Position numbers and translations under genes: made by a program. Positions 22,270-33,337 of a DNA stretch of 64,000 nucleotides are shown piece after piece. Where the stretch lies: the NCBI GenBank assembly GCA_035771165.1, contig JAWNZC010000311.1, positions 2,665,001 to 2,729,000 of the forward strand, given 5' to 3'. This stretch comes from Paragorgia papillata (Eukaryota > Cnidaria > Anthozoa > Scleralcyonacea > Coralliidae). Within the stretch, counting starts at the first letter, position 1, and each line of letters starts with the position of its first letter. Under the pieces are notes generated by a model, which was not told the origin of the DNA, did no database searches, and worked only from the letters and a program-made list of their open reading frames with translations.

Positions 22270-23384
22270 AAACTGTCAAACAAAGTAATTTATTTATATT
22301 TTTTAATATGATCGTCACATAGCACGCGCTGGCTGACTCAGATCAAATGACACATTGATTTGCCAACAAAATATTTTCTGCTCGGTAGACGGTGATTCTT
22401 TAAACGGCATTAGATTCCTTGTTAAATTCGGCATAGGACAGTGTACGAAACGAATGTTAAGTTTTAAAAAAGTAATTTATTTAATTTTTTTAATATGATC
22501 GTCACTTTGCGCGCGCTTGCTGACTCAGATAATAAATTACTTTGTTTACAGTTTAACATTCGTTTTGTAAACTGTCCTATGCAGAATTTAACAAGGAATC
22601 TAATGCCGTTTACAGAATCTCCATCTACCGAGCAGAAAATATTTTGTTGGCAAATCAAGGTGTCATTTGATCTAAATCAGCAAGCGTGCCAAGTGACGAT
22701 CATATTAAAAAATATAAATAAATTACTTTGTTTAAAGTTTAACATTCGTTTCGTAAACTATCTTATGCAGAATTTAACAAGGAATCTAATGCCGTTTACA
22801 GAATCTCCGTTTGCCTAGCAGAAAATATTTTGTTGGAAAATCAAAGTGTCATTTGATCTGAGTCAGCAAGAGCGCGTTACAAAATAGATGAAAATTTTGA
22901 AAAATAATTGAAATCACATATTTAATATCGGTAGACGCAGAATTGTATAAGGAATCGAACGGTGTATTTGGATTCGCTATCTACCGACCAGAAAATTATT
23001 TAGATGGAGCGCGGCTTGTTTGTTATTACGTCTTAATAGGTTTAATATGGAGAGAATGATATTAAAGTCTAGCATTCTTAAAACATAATTTTACTTGAAG
23101 AAATGTAGTTTGTACGAACGTAAATGTCCAAAATTTTCGACGGTAAATGATTATTTTGTGTTAAAATTGGATTAAACGAGTTAAAAGACCGGCGAAACAT
23201 TAGTCTGCGAAGCCAGACTAATGCTCGACCAACCCCCCCCCCCCCCCCCCCCCCCCGGAAGCACCGTTGCGAAACATTACCATGCCGAATTGGCAGCTAT
23301 CTTAATTGGCAGTGAATTGGAAGCTGGCGAATTGGCAGCTAACTTCACGGGGTTTGTGCAACATGGCATATCCACAAGAAGAAA

Positions 23385-23612
23385 ACGGCTTTTATTTGTC
23401 AATATATAAGCGAAACCAACGAAAATTTAGGCTCTAACAACTCCGAAAGAAAGTATAAGCATTTGTTTTTTGTAATTATTTGGTAGATTAGCAATAATTT
23501 GGTAAAATTTGACGAAAACCATCTCGGCCGATCAGGCAATTATCGAACAAGATTTGCCTAGAGTTGTCGGCGTTTTAATGGCAAACAGGAGTAAATATCA
23601 CGCCAAATAACC
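23385..23612 (+). repeat. Dispersed repeat R2a, copy 1
   Basis: Shares an almost continuous 230-bp match with 62,655-62,900, including ATTTGGTAAAATTTGACG and AACCATCTCGGCC. It begins about 30 bp outside the fold-back element. Confidence 0.65.
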
Positions 23613-23639
23613 TAAAATCTGAATAGCTGACTTAAAAAC

Positions 23640-24690
23640 GATCTTATAATAATAATAAATGCGTTTATTAGCTGAATTACAATGGATATTAAAATTTACA
23701 ATATATAAATCTATTAATAAATAATATAATAACTAAACTAAAATTACAAGTATAAAAATTATAAAAATATGATTGAATATAAAATATTCAAATATTAAGA
23801 TAAAGTTTAAAATTAATATCGACTTGCACTAGCGATAATGAAAGAGTTTTTAAAACGGTTCGTTTTGCACTTAGGCAACCTAAAAAAACGCTTGTTCCGT
23901 AGATGATATTGGCATTCATTATCAATAGGTGGTAATAATGCATGAAGTTTATGGTTCGGATCTTTGAGAATATCATTAAAGGTTTTTTCACACAATGTTT
24001 CCCGTCTGGCATTAAGATTATATAGCCCAGACTTACCCAGAGCTTCATGGTAAGACAAGTCTGGATGGATGATAATAAGTGCGCGCCGTTAGATCCTCTC
24101 GATATCGTCGCTCAGATAACATGGCAGACTGTAATGGAAAACAGGAGAGGCATATTCCAGGATTGGACGGACGCAAGTACAATAGAAGAGAATCATTTCC
24201 TTTACCGAAACTCTTGCACGCTTTAATTGCCGTAGAAAATACAGGCGCTTTGACGATTTCTTTAAAACTGATTCCACATGATCATTCCACTTGAGATCAC
24301 TTCGGATAGTTAATCCCAGGATTTTGGCAGAAGAAGTAAGTTCAATTTCTTTGTTGTTTATTACCACTGGTGAAATGTCGGGTCTTCCAGACTTAGTGAA
24401 GCACACACGCATTTCCTTACATTTATCTTCATTCAGAGTAAATTTTAGGTCGATTGACTGATCCTGTATCTCGTCAGTCGCTAACTGAATCTCGCTTGTG
24501 GCTCCTTTGGGGACTTCTTCTGCAATGGTAGTATCATCGACGAATTTCCAGAGATCAACTCCACTGGCATTAAGTTCATTAATCATAAGAATGAATAGCC
24601 AGGGCCCGAGTTTAGTTCCTTGTGGCACGCCTGCCGGAACGGCGGCCCATTCAGAATAGCGATCCGAAGCTAACTTGATGTATTATGGTC
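23640..24690 (-). pseudogene. 5'-truncated LINE, reverse transcriptase C-terminal half
   Basis: The minus strand reads GVPQGTKLGPWLF, then FVDDTTI (the catalytic YxDD-type motif with Phe), NEDKCKEMRV, KILGLTIRSDLKWNDHV, and a C-terminal PILEYASPVFHYSLP region to about 24,089. After a frameshift it continues YHEALGKSGLYNLNARRETLC to about 23,800. The order and spacing are those of an L2/CR1-like LINE. It is cut off upstream of the GVPQG block. Confidence 0.75.
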
Positions 24691-24699
24691 ATATGTTCT

Positions 24700-24900
24700 T
24701 GTATAATTCTGTTTTAATTTGTAAATTTCCAAAATAAGTGTATTTGATCTCGCGCGGGCGCACCATGGGGGGTCACAATGGAAAATCGTAAAAAATCAAT
24801 ATATTTGCTTATTATTGTATTGCTTTAATTTTTTCAATTTGAATAATAATATTTTTAATAATTAGCATAAATTAGCATAATTTGAAAAATGGGCTGTCTG
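24700..24900 (+). repeat. Dispersed repeat R2b, copy 1
   Basis: Matches 63,692-63,912 through TCTGTTTTAATTTGTAAATT, ATTGTATTGC and ATTTTTAATAATT words. R2a and R2b occur in the same order in both places but with different sequence between them (a LINE here, a satellite there). Confidence 0.6.
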
Positions 24901-25122
24901 ACAAGACCCAAAAACCCAAAATTTGAATAGTAGAGGTAAAAACGCTTCAAAAGATATATCGTGGTATTATTTTTGTTTATTATGCCATGTTAATTCACAA
25001 ATTGTCAAGTCCACCTGCTGTGGCTGGTTTTCGGGCCGGACAAGAATGAGTTAAAATGTTTAATTGTGATTAACGTGTATTAAATTTCCTCCATGATCCA
25101 ACAACTCTACCACTTCTAGTTG

Positions 25123-25840
25123 TTACCAGTTCTTCAAACTCATTCTCTGCTTCATCCTAAGAAGATTCTTCTTCTTGTCACTTGGAGATACTTCTTCCGA
25201 ATTGGACTCTTCGATAATTTCTAAGTATTTCTGAGGTGTCTCGTACAACATGGAAATATATTGCTTTGAATTTGACATCTTTCTCCCTTTCTTTGATAGG
25301 CCATAGTTTTCTAGGTACTTGTCAAGCTCGTATACGTAGACTTTAAGGTTCAGGTTAATTTTATCTGAACGGACCAACGATAACCAATCGTAGCTACCAC
25401 AACTTTTTGCTTTCACCACCTCGCGTTTTGACATTATTTCCCGTTTTCTGATATCGGCCAAAGTTTGTAGTTCTTGGCAATTCCAATCTTTTCAGCAAAG
25501 GTTTGTGTCACTGGTTTATCTTCGAGGGACAGTTTTGCTTCTATGGAGGCTTTGGAAATTTTAACTCTTGGTTGCCAATCATGAGGAAGTTGCGGTTGAT
25601 TTGATCCTTCATTGATAAAAGGAGTTTCAAAGACTGACAGAAAGTGTCTCGGGTTGGTGCGATCTGTCATTGGCTGAGGAATTCTGCTGAATACCGCTTC
25701 AGTCATTCCTTTCACAATAAGAACATAGCGTTCCATTGACATCACATTCCTACAGCTTTGTTTTAGAAATTCCAGGTAGAGTTCACCACGAATGTAGTGA
25801 GTCTCCTGAAACTCCTAAATCTTTGTGATTTAGGCTGCTC
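25123..25840 (-). pseudogene. Unknown protein with SAP-like motif, frameshifted
   Basis: A possible acceptor (TTTCAG) at about 25,810 precedes an open frame with YIRGELYLEFLKQSC, RIPQPMTDRTNPRHF and HDWQPRVKISKAS. A frameshift at about 25,440 leads into a second frame with LKVYVYELDKYLENYG and LSKKGRKMSNS, which has the helix-hairpin spacing of a SAP DNA-binding motif, then an acidic/lysine tail ending at 25,123. I do not know the parent family; it is probably a transposon-associated or multicopy host gene. It is a single exon as read. Confidence 0.4.
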
Positions 25841-26419
25841 CCGGAACAGATGACTTTGCTTGTGTACCTGCATTTTGATATTGCTGCAATTTGTCATCGT
25901 TAAAATAACTCTACCTCATGCCGGACGATTTTACTCTATAAACACAAGACAATTTTACTTGTGGAAGGGAAACCCCTTGGGGGGTTAAACGCCGTATTTT
26001 TTACTCTGTTTTCACTCATCAAAGGGAGACCCCATGGGGGTTAATGACCGGCTCGCAGGCTACACAATTGTTTGGAAATTAAAGCGTATTGATATTACTA
26101 GTAAAGTTGTTGCTATCTATCACAAGGTGTTCTTGTTGTATCCTGAACATTATTAAACCTAAATGTAACCACTAAGTCTAATGTAGTATGGGTAATAAGC
26201 AGGAACATGTCACGCCCACAAGAATTATGGCCTGCGTGAAATATTTTAATATTTGATATCATTATTAAACTTGTATGACGTAATTTATATTGCATCTATT
26301 GATGTTTTCTATAGTCAATTTTTTTTGTGTGGTTTCAACATGTTGTACACAAAACACTTCAAGTAGCCCCCTTGCAGATATTTTTGGGTTTGAGGCCACC
26401 CCAATTCAGGCTAAAAAGA
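25841..26419. other. No gene seen
   Basis: Contains GGGAAACCCCTTGGGG and GGGAGACCCCATGGGG near 25,970 and 26,025, a degenerate duplicated block. Nothing else can be supported. Confidence 0.4.
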
Positions 26420-26510
26420 ATTGAGACCGCCCCCCCCCCTTTCTCACCCACCGCCCCCCCCCCCCCTTTCTCACCCACCGCCCCCTCCCATTATTAATGA
26501 CCGGTCCTTA
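26420..26510 (-). repeat. C-rich repeat end, same family as 15,318
   Basis: Three CACCCACCGCCCC blocks with C runs of 9-14, ending in CCCATTATTAATGACCGGTC. In the reverse direction it matches the element end at 15,318-15,345. Confidence 0.5.
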
Positions 26511-26658
26511 TACGCAAGTCGCTTATATGCAAAAATTTTGGAAACCCTAAATTATATGTCTATCTGTTTTTCTGAATCCGCTTATACGCAAAATTCGCTT
26601 ATACTGTATGCAAAAATCCGACTTGCCAAAACGATTTGCATATAAACGGCAGGGACTG
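26511..26658. mobile_element. Possible Tc1/pogo-type MITE fragment
   Basis: Ends at GGCAGGGACTG followed by TA, the form of a Tigger/pogo-like terminus. The interior repeats GCTTATACGCAA words in both orientations. The left terminus merges with the C-rich repeat and is uncertain. Confidence 0.35.
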
Positions 26659-26816
26659 TATCAAAATTAGTTGCAGACTGAGACGAGATATCGGCACTAA
26701 GATACTTGGAATCGTTTAAAAGGACAAATGCCAAGCATAACAAACACAACGAACAAATACCCAATGCAACAAAATAAAAAATCCGACACAGTTTAACGCT
26801 ATTCTGGCAAGGTTTT

Positions 26817-27233
26817 TGAACGTAGCTCAAAAAGTTACTGTTCATGAGGGAATGTTTCGACACTCCAAACTAGTGTCTTCATCAGGGGTAAACGTTGTAA
26901 GACAGGTCACATATTTATACTCTCATGAAACCAGCGATGACATTATCTATCAACAAGATGCAGGTAGGCTTCTGGTAATAGACCGCGGTCACATTTTTGC
27001 AAAACCTAACGCCGATCGTATTGAGAAAGAACAGAAAAAATATATTTATTCCATTCCGTGCGATGACTGTAATCAGGAGTACATCAGCCAGACAAAACGT
27101 TAGTTTGGTACGCAGTTAAAAGAGCACCAAAAGGCTGTTTTTCTTTTGTCAGAACACGCGTGCCGAACCAGTCATGAGATTGCGTGGGATGATTAAAAAA
27201 TAGGTACGGAATGCCTACATGTGATTACCGCTG
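26817..27233 (+). pseudogene. Penelope-like element relic with GIY-YIG domain
   Basis: From about 27,000 the frame reads KKYIYSIPCDDCNQEYIS then QTKR, a stop, and FGTQLKEHQKAV, SEHACRTSHEIAWDD. This is the GIY-YIG endonuclease that ends Penelope-like polymerases; the GIY is degenerate (YIYSI) and the YIG is YIS. Upstream, on the minus strand at 26,855-26,885, is a CTGATGA-stem-GAAA motif of the hammerhead type found in the terminal repeats of these elements. Only the 3' end of the element remains. Confidence 0.65.
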
Positions 27234-27237
27234 TTAA

Positions 27238-28194
27238 AGGTCAACTATACCTTTTGAGGTTATATATATTTTCAAAGCAGTTATCATCTAATTTCGCAAA
27301 ATTGAAGGAAAAAATGAATTTGGAGTAAAAGCGCATGACTTACTGGGAGGAGATTCTAAGTACCTTTTAATGCACGACCGAGTCGTTTAGAAGAATGGGT
27401 ACTACATATTCGGTGACGTCATACCCGTAAGTTGCCTAATTACCGCAGAAATATTCCAATGCTCGAGCTTTGGTTTGCCACGTATTTACTCATGGAAATA
27501 CGTGTATTAGCATTATTTTGGGGCATTTTAAGGTATATCTTCTTCACACTCTGTCAACGAGTCTTCTTAATTGTATTTGGGTGAGTTTTGCGATATTTAA
27601 AGTAGAAGGTGATATAGATAAAGCTACGGCAGCAGATCCAATTTCGCAAAAGCAAAACTACAGTTCTGACGAACAATGTATATCCAGGCTTCTGTCAAAT
27701 CAATAACTCAATAGTTAGAACTAACAATATACAGTAGTTAAAACTCAATAGTTTAGTCTTATGAAGACAAAAATGAATCGTACCCTTCTTCCCCTCCATA
27801 CTAGGCGTAGTGTTTTTCTCTTGCGAAAACCCGTTGTACTGCTGTACCGTTTGGTAAGCTAGAATATCATAGCCATTCTTCATAAGTCGTGCAGTCGAAC
27901 TTGTGGCCGGGTATCTTTTCGAAAAACTCTCCTGGTTAGCATGTTGACGATGTTGTAGCCTTTTGCCGAAGCGAGCTCTGTTTTACCGGTATGACGTCAC
28001 AAGTTTGCTAGTGCCAGACTACCTTTTAACGCGGTCGTTGTTTAAATATGGTTCGGAAAAATGGCCAAAACTCGATCTTTGACTGAACATAAAAACAGAA
28101 CCGAAGGACCGATTTTAATTTTTTCTTCGGTTTTGGAATAAACGTTTTCGAATTTAACAGAAAATATAATAACCTCAAAAGGTATAGTTGACCT
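27238..28194. mobile_element. Non-autonomous piggyBac-like element
   Basis: TTAA lies at both ends (27,234-27,237 and 28,195-28,198). The ends are inverted repeats beginning AGGTCAACTATACC followed by TTTTGAGGTTAT. Length 957 bp, no coherent transposase. It has inserted at the edge of the Penelope-like relic. Confidence 0.8.
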
Positions 28195-28474
28195 TTAAGC
28201 ACAGAAAGAGATATATAGAGACTTAAGAAGCAATGCGTGAAAATGCGTGAGAAGCACACAGACACACAAAGAAATTGATAGTTATTTTAAATAATTTTAT
28301 GCATGTATTGCTAATTTGAACATGTCACATACTACACATACATCTTTACTAGCTGTTTCCAAAACATAGCATCATAAACATGACCCCAAGTTTCATTTGA
28401 ACTGAACTTGTAAAATTCAGATTTTTGCAGATGTAAATATATAACATCTGGGACGTACTGATTGTAGGAAGCCG

Positions 28475-28678
28475 GGATAGCCTATCCGGTGGATAAGTCC
28501 TAGCTAGAGAACCACTCTAGTGCTTTGAACAACCCAATTTAACTTTTGTCCACTGAAGAGCTCAAAAGCACTCTCAGATATATAACTCGCTATTCAGTGG
28601 ATAAAATTTAAATTAGGTTGTTTAAAGCACGATTAGTACTGTTCTTTTCCTAGGACTTATTAACTCGATAAGCTATGG
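28475..28678. mobile_element. Hairpin MITE, about 200 bp
   Basis: The left half (ATAGCCTATCCGGTGG, GTCCTAG, GTGCTTTGAACAACCCAAT, TTGTCCACTGAAGAG) is matched in reverse by the right half (ATAGCTTATCGAG, TAGGACTTA, GCTTTAAACAACC, ATCCACTGAATAG). The arms are nearly the entire element. Confidence 0.65.
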
Positions 28679-28847
28679 ACATCGTGCAACTGGCCACAGA
28701 TCATCAACATTGTGTTCCAAAACAACATTTTACATGTCACAAATATGCTGTACGTGGCAGTCGCGTGTAACGCACATCACTAATATTTTGTGATTCTGTT
28801 ATTACATTATTAATATTGAATAGGACAGGCTTTCCACAATACTCAGT

Positions 28848-29080
28848 ATTGTCGAGGTGTCGGTGTGCATGTGCCTTTCACCTCTGCGACCCGGGTTCAA
28901 TACCTGCTCATTTCAGTTGTCTGATTAAAATTTCGCCTTGGTCGCATATGAGAAGAGTGCTTCCAGTTTGATTCTACCAAACACCGCAGGTTTTCTCCGG
29001 GTACTCCGGTTTCCTCCGGGTACTCCGGTTTCCTCCTGTAGTAACACTGGACCAATAAGGGATGGCCCATACTGGAGCTC
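28848..29080 (+). mobile_element. tRNA-derived SINE
   Basis: GGGTTCAATACC at about 28,890 is a good B box for an internal RNA polymerase III promoter, with a degenerate A box about 35 bp upstream (GGTGTCGGTGTG). It is followed by a duplicated GGGTACTCCGGTTTCCTCC block and GTAGTAACACTGGACC, a tail type common in marine-invertebrate SINEs. Ends are approximate. Confidence 0.6.
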
Positions 29081-29632
29081 TAGGGAGAACAGTTATAGAT
29101 ATAGCTGATAGAGCTATCCAGTATAAAGAAGATTACAGTAGTGTAGTTTTTAGTTTAGTAGTTTCAACAGATATATTTCAACATTTCAAAGCTTTCAACA
29201 TATTCAAGGCTTTAGGTTTCCCAACAGTTCACAATAGTTTCTCAACAATTTATCAACATGTACAATTGAGTGACACTTAGACACATGATCATAGAATATC
29301 GTAATACTTCACCAGAAGTGCAATTTCCTTCCACATCTTTGAAGTTTATGTCCACACACATGTTGCCTTGCACATCTGAAGCATTGCCATTCATCACCAT
29401 CTTTATTTTTACACTATATATTCCTGCATCTCAATAAACATATCGCAGCAGCAGCTTTGAACCAGGATGGTATAGGATGGCGCAATTCTTATTGAAAAAA
29501 AGGACATGTTTTCACAAGAGTCAGACTTCTGGTGTATCTACAATTGTGTGGTCAGAACACTGGATCGATCAGCTCTGGTGTGCACAAACTATGATTTCTT
29601 AGTTTCATTATACAAGATATTGAACACCTAAA

Positions 29633-29734
29633 ACAGATAAACAAAGCACTGAATAAAGATTTTGTAATGTCTGATATGTAACAGCCAGCATATTAGACAT
29701 TACAAAATCTTGATTCAGTGCTTTGTTTATTTGT
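29633..29734. repeat. Hairpin, 45-bp arms
   Basis: ACAAAGCACTGAATAAAGAT and its continuation to GTCTGATATG (29,640-29,679) are mirrored from 29,689 to 29,732. Probably a MITE; no target duplication seen. Confidence 0.6.
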
Positions 29735-29851
29735 ATATTGTGTAAATACAGAGCACTGTTATACAGTATATACTTCTGAAACTCATTAATAATTCATAAA
29801 CCAAACACATAGGAAAATCATAAGAGGTTTGATATGTGATCAAACACTCTT

Positions 29852-30479
29852 CAGGGACGCAACTAGAAAATTTCGAGGGCAGGGGTTGAACCAAAAAAAG
29901 GGCAAAGTCGTCATTCAACAACTACAACAACAATCAGTGCCGTAGCGAGGTGTCGAAAAATGGGGGGGGGCAGTATTGGCAATTAGTGAGCGCATTTGTA
30001 GGGGGGTCCGGGGGTTCTCCCCCGGAAATTTTTGAAATCTAGAACCTCGGAAACACCATTTGCAGCAATTTGAGCGAACTTTTTCATCTAATTCTACAGC
30101 GAGTATAGTTGAAATTTTACTGTAAAAACGAAGAAATTATCACACCAACATACCCTACAGGTTGCCAAAATCCAGCTCTATCTCTATGATTGGTTCATTT
30201 TCGCCATGAGATTCGAAAGCTGAGCCCACAAATTCAGAAAAGCGGTTGTTTTTACGAAAAACTTGGTGTAGCATATTACAAACTGGGTACGAGATTGAAA
30301 CCGAACTAGAAGCCTCTTAGTCTCGCCAGATTTGCAGAGAATTGCATTGCTTACTACAACAGACGATTAACTATTTGTTTATCTAATGTCCAACCTAGTA
30401 TTAGAGGTCTCACAAAAAGGGCAGGGGTTAAAAAGGGCAGGGGTTGCAACCCCCAACCCCCCCTCTAGTTGCGCCCCTG
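29852..30479. mobile_element. MITE with CAGGGRCGCAACTAG ends
   Basis: The left end CAGGGACGCAACTAGA is matched by TCTAGTTGCGCCCCTG at the right, with GGCAGGGGTTG repeated inside both ends. CTCTT flanks both sides (29,847-29,851 and 30,480-30,484). An internal segment from 29,935 (GTGCCGTAGCGAGG, with GGGGGGTCCGGGGG and CCCCCGGAAATTTTT) resembles part of a second element type nested inside. Confidence 0.65.
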
Positions 30480-30484
30480 CTCTT

Positions 30485-31199
30485 GCATAGATTAAGACAA
30501 CTTTTACCTCAAATTTATCTTTCATCTCCTATCCTTTCTTGATTTGTTTGACATAGAAGCACTCAAAAGTCGTGTTGAATCTAATATCAAAACACCTAGT
30601 TCGAAGTTGGTTAAAAAATTCAGCTTTGCCTTGGTTTTTCAACACACTTCTCTCCCAGTGTATGATAGCCTATATACAGCAACATGAGACAAGGTTCACT
30701 GACCAGTGAGCACAACACAAAATTCAACCAGAATTAAACTTAAACTCATAAAGCGATGTTATTATATATAAATCATTTCTGTCCAAGACTGGTGTAGACT
30801 GACAGTTTCTTCGATAATAGAAGAAGAGCTTTGAAACAGGACACAGACTTGAAGGCCGAACTTCTAGTAAAGTTTAATTTTAGTAGCTATAAGTACGAAG
30901 TTGGCTTTGAGATTAGATATGTGTAACGTCACCGCTTCAAAACTACTTTTTTATACCTTGTTACTGATCAATGACAGGAGACGTTCCAAAAAGAACAGAT
31001 TTGTAAGGTAATATAATTAACACTTTCCAAAAATCAAAACAGTCATCAAGAGAGTAACCAAAATGCAAAGACGAGATTCACTTTAAGTTTATTCCATACG
31101 AAAACAACAACCCGCGTACTTCTCGAATACCTGGCGATCAATGGCGATCTTCTCGAGTATATAGCGATCGTGTCGAATATCTGGCGATAGCTGTCGAGT
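30485..31199. other. No gene seen; CTGGCGAT repeats near 31,120
   Basis: Between 31,105 and 31,200 the words TCGAATAYCTGGCGAT and CTTCTCGAGTATA recur about every 35 bp just outside the giant palindrome. The remainder has no recognisable feature. Confidence 0.4.
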
Positions 31200-31233
31200 A
31201 TGACGTAAGTAGATAACCCCCGCCATATAGCGT

Positions 31234-31241
31234 ATAAAAGG
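31234..31241 (+). promoter_or_regulatory. TATA-like box at left palindrome end
   Basis: TATAAAAG lies about 30 bp upstream of the AP-1 site array. The right arm has TATCAAAG at the matching place, so the box is intact only on the left. Confidence 0.4.
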
Positions 31242-31264
31242 GATGCCGCCTCATTAATATTCAC

Positions 31265-31316
31265 CGTGACTCATGCACAGTGACTCACGCATGACTCACG
31301 CATGACTCACGCCTGT
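31265..31316 (+). promoter_or_regulatory. AP-1-type site array, left arm (4 copies)
   Basis: Four TGACTCA heptamers spaced 11-15 bp apart. TGASTCA is the consensus for AP-1 (Jun/Fos) and related bZIP factors in animals. Repetition at regular spacing next to a TATA-like box suggests an enhancer/promoter of the element, but no transcript start is known. Confidence 0.5.
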
Positions 31317-31437
31317 GACATGATTGGGCAAGATTGGATTATATTTTTAGGACCTAGATATTCAAACAGAGTAAGTCATCCTAGAATTATTGCTAACTAA
31401 ACCCTAGTTCATGAGCGAGGAAATTGTAGGAAGTTGA

Positions 31438-32881
31438 ATGAGGAATCACTTCGAGAAGTCGTGAAAAGAACGATTTTAAGTGTCGAAATATGAACTAAAG
31501 GCAAAGCGATATTTATTACTTTGAAAGCGTTGCTAGGTTAACTGGAGTACAAACAGAGTAAGTCATCCTAGAATCACTGCTAACTAAACCCTTGTTTATA
31601 AGCGAGTAAATCGTAGGAAGATGGAATGACGCACGGTGTGATGCACGGTGTGACGCACGGTACGTGTGTGATATAGTAGATCCATTTAAAGTATGTGTAG
31701 ATATTTTAAACCCAGCGAGTGATCACGAAACGTCAGAGTAAAGATTATAGGGTAGTATACAACAAACGCGTTGTTGTAAACAGGTTTGATACAGTTCCTT
31801 ACGGATTTTAATTTAGCTTAACGTGTGTTTGTAAATACTATGGGACATGTAAACATACAGAGCATGCGTACAGTAAACCTTAACAAAATAGACGTTCTTT
31901 ACAAAGAACTAAAGAGAAATTGATAGAGACACTTTATATTTTTTATCTGAAACCTTGTCTGGAGGAATAGAGCGAGTTTTGAACAACCTAAATGTCTGAA
32001 TTGGCAGAGATAACTTAGCTCGAATATTATTTGAATAAGCTATGAATATTATATTAGAACCTAAATATTCAAACAGAGAAAGTCATCCTAGAATCATTGC
32101 TAACTAAATCTTCGTTTATAAGCGAGGAAATCGTAAGAAGAACTTAAGATATATTTTAGATGAGGAATCACTTCGAGAAGTCATGAAAACAACGATTTTA
32201 AGTGTCGAAATATGAACTAAAGGCAAAGCGATATTTATTACTTTGAAAGCGTTGCTAGGTTAACTGGAGTACAAACAGAGTAAGTCATCCGAGAATCACT
32301 GCTAACTAAACCCTTGTTTATAAGCGAGTAAATCGTAGGAAGATGGAATGACGCACGGTGTGATGCACGGTGTGACGCACGGTACGTGTGTGATATAGTA
32401 GATCCATTTAAAGTATGTGTAGATATTTTAAACCCAGCGAGTGATCACGAAACGTCAGAGTAAAGATTATAGGGTAGTTTACAACAAACGCGTTGTTGTA
32501 AACAGGTTTGATACAGTTCCTTACGGATTTTAATTTAGCTTAACGTGTGTTTGTAAATACTATGGGACATGTAAACTTACAGAGCATGCGTACAGTAAAC
32601 CTTAACAAAATAGACGTTCTTTACAAAGAACTAAAGAGAAATTGATAGAGACACTTTATATTTTTTATCTGAAACCTTGTCTGGAGGAATAGAGCGAGTT
32701 TTGAACAACCTAAATGTCTGAATTGGCAGAGATAACTTAGCTCGAATATTATTTGAATAAGCTATGAATATTATATTAGAACCTAAATATTCAAACAGAG
32801 AAAGTCATCCTAGAATCATTGCTAACTAAACCTTCGTTTATAAGCGAGGAAATCGTAAGAAGAACTTAAGATATATTTTAG
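31438..32881 (+). repeat. 722-bp tandem duplication in left arm
   Basis: The segment starting ATGAGGAATCACTTCGAG recurs at 31,438, 32,160 and 32,882, spacing 722 bp each. The two full units are almost identical. The right arm has a single unit (about 36,222-36,943), so this duplication happened after, or was lost from one side since, the palindrome formed. Confidence 0.9.
31888..32160 (+). pseudogene. Decayed copy of the 100-codon palindrome gene
   Basis: ATAGACGTTCTTTACAAAGA aligns with the start of the intact gene at 33,338 (the ATG is ATA here). Similarity continues through the middle with an early TGATAG stop and deletions, and ends with the region matching the 3' end of the gene and its downstream TAAGCGAGGAAATCGTAAGA block. 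Confidence 0.6.
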
Positions 32882-32882
32882 A
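32610..32882 (+). pseudogene. Second decayed copy of the 100-codon palindrome gene
   Basis: The same defects (ATA start, TGATAG) as the copy 722 bp upstream, so it arose by duplication of an already dead copy. Confidence 0.6.
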
Positions 32883-33264
32883 TGAGGAATCACTTCGAGA
32901 ATGCATGAAAAGAACGATTTTAAGTGTCGAAATATAAACTAAAGGCAAAGCGATTTATCACTTTGAAAGCGTTGCTACGCTTTCTGTTACCAAGAGAGAT
33001 ATTTGAATATTTATCCTCAGTGCACGTGCAGGAGACAAAAGGGAAACTCATTAAGGGGGTTAAGCGCTTAGGCAAGTCTAGGCGAGAAGGTCATTAGCAA
33101 CACGCGTACATGTAATATAGAAATTAAAATATTTTATAGCGACGCGTTACGGCATTAACGTCTAACTTTAGTGTTCCGGAACCCCCTAACCCTGAATTTA
33201 TCAATCCCCCCCCGTATTCACTACGTCATATCCGATAGCTCTCCAAGTATTTTGGCGCTCTACT

Positions 33265-33272
33265 TATATAAG
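33265..33272 (+). promoter_or_regulatory. TATA box of the left 100-codon gene
   Basis: TATATAAG lies 73 bp before the ATG. An identical box lies at 35,842-35,849 on the minus strand for the right copy. The ATG context (ACAAAATGG) is favourable for initiation. Confidence 0.5.
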
Positions 33273-33337
33273 TAATAGTAACCAACTTTCATTTATACAC
33301 TTTACCCCAACGGTGCGTACGGTAAACGTTTGACAAA

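Larger units (their letters stand above)
15708..23356. mobile_element. Fold-back element with ~1-kb inverted arms, split by a LINE
   Basis: The outer ends are inverted copies: AAGTTAGCTGCCAATTCG at the left and CGAATTGGCAGCTAACTT at the right. Similarity runs inward through a poly-G/poly-C block (15,811 and 23,234) and a CGAGCATTAGTCT hairpin for about 460 bp. Inside that are tandem units of about 188 bp: four and a part in the left orientation (16,170-16,702 plus 22,277-22,530) and two in the right (22,531-22,885). The orientation switches near 22,530. Removing the LINE (16,703-22,269) and one target copy leaves about 2.08 kb with no coding capacity, the classic fold-back form. Each unit carries a TGACTCAG site. 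Confidence 0.85.

Noticed and set aside
28885..28905. Possible tRNA gene
   Set aside because: Only the B box is good; no cloverleaf can be drawn and the context is that of a SINE.
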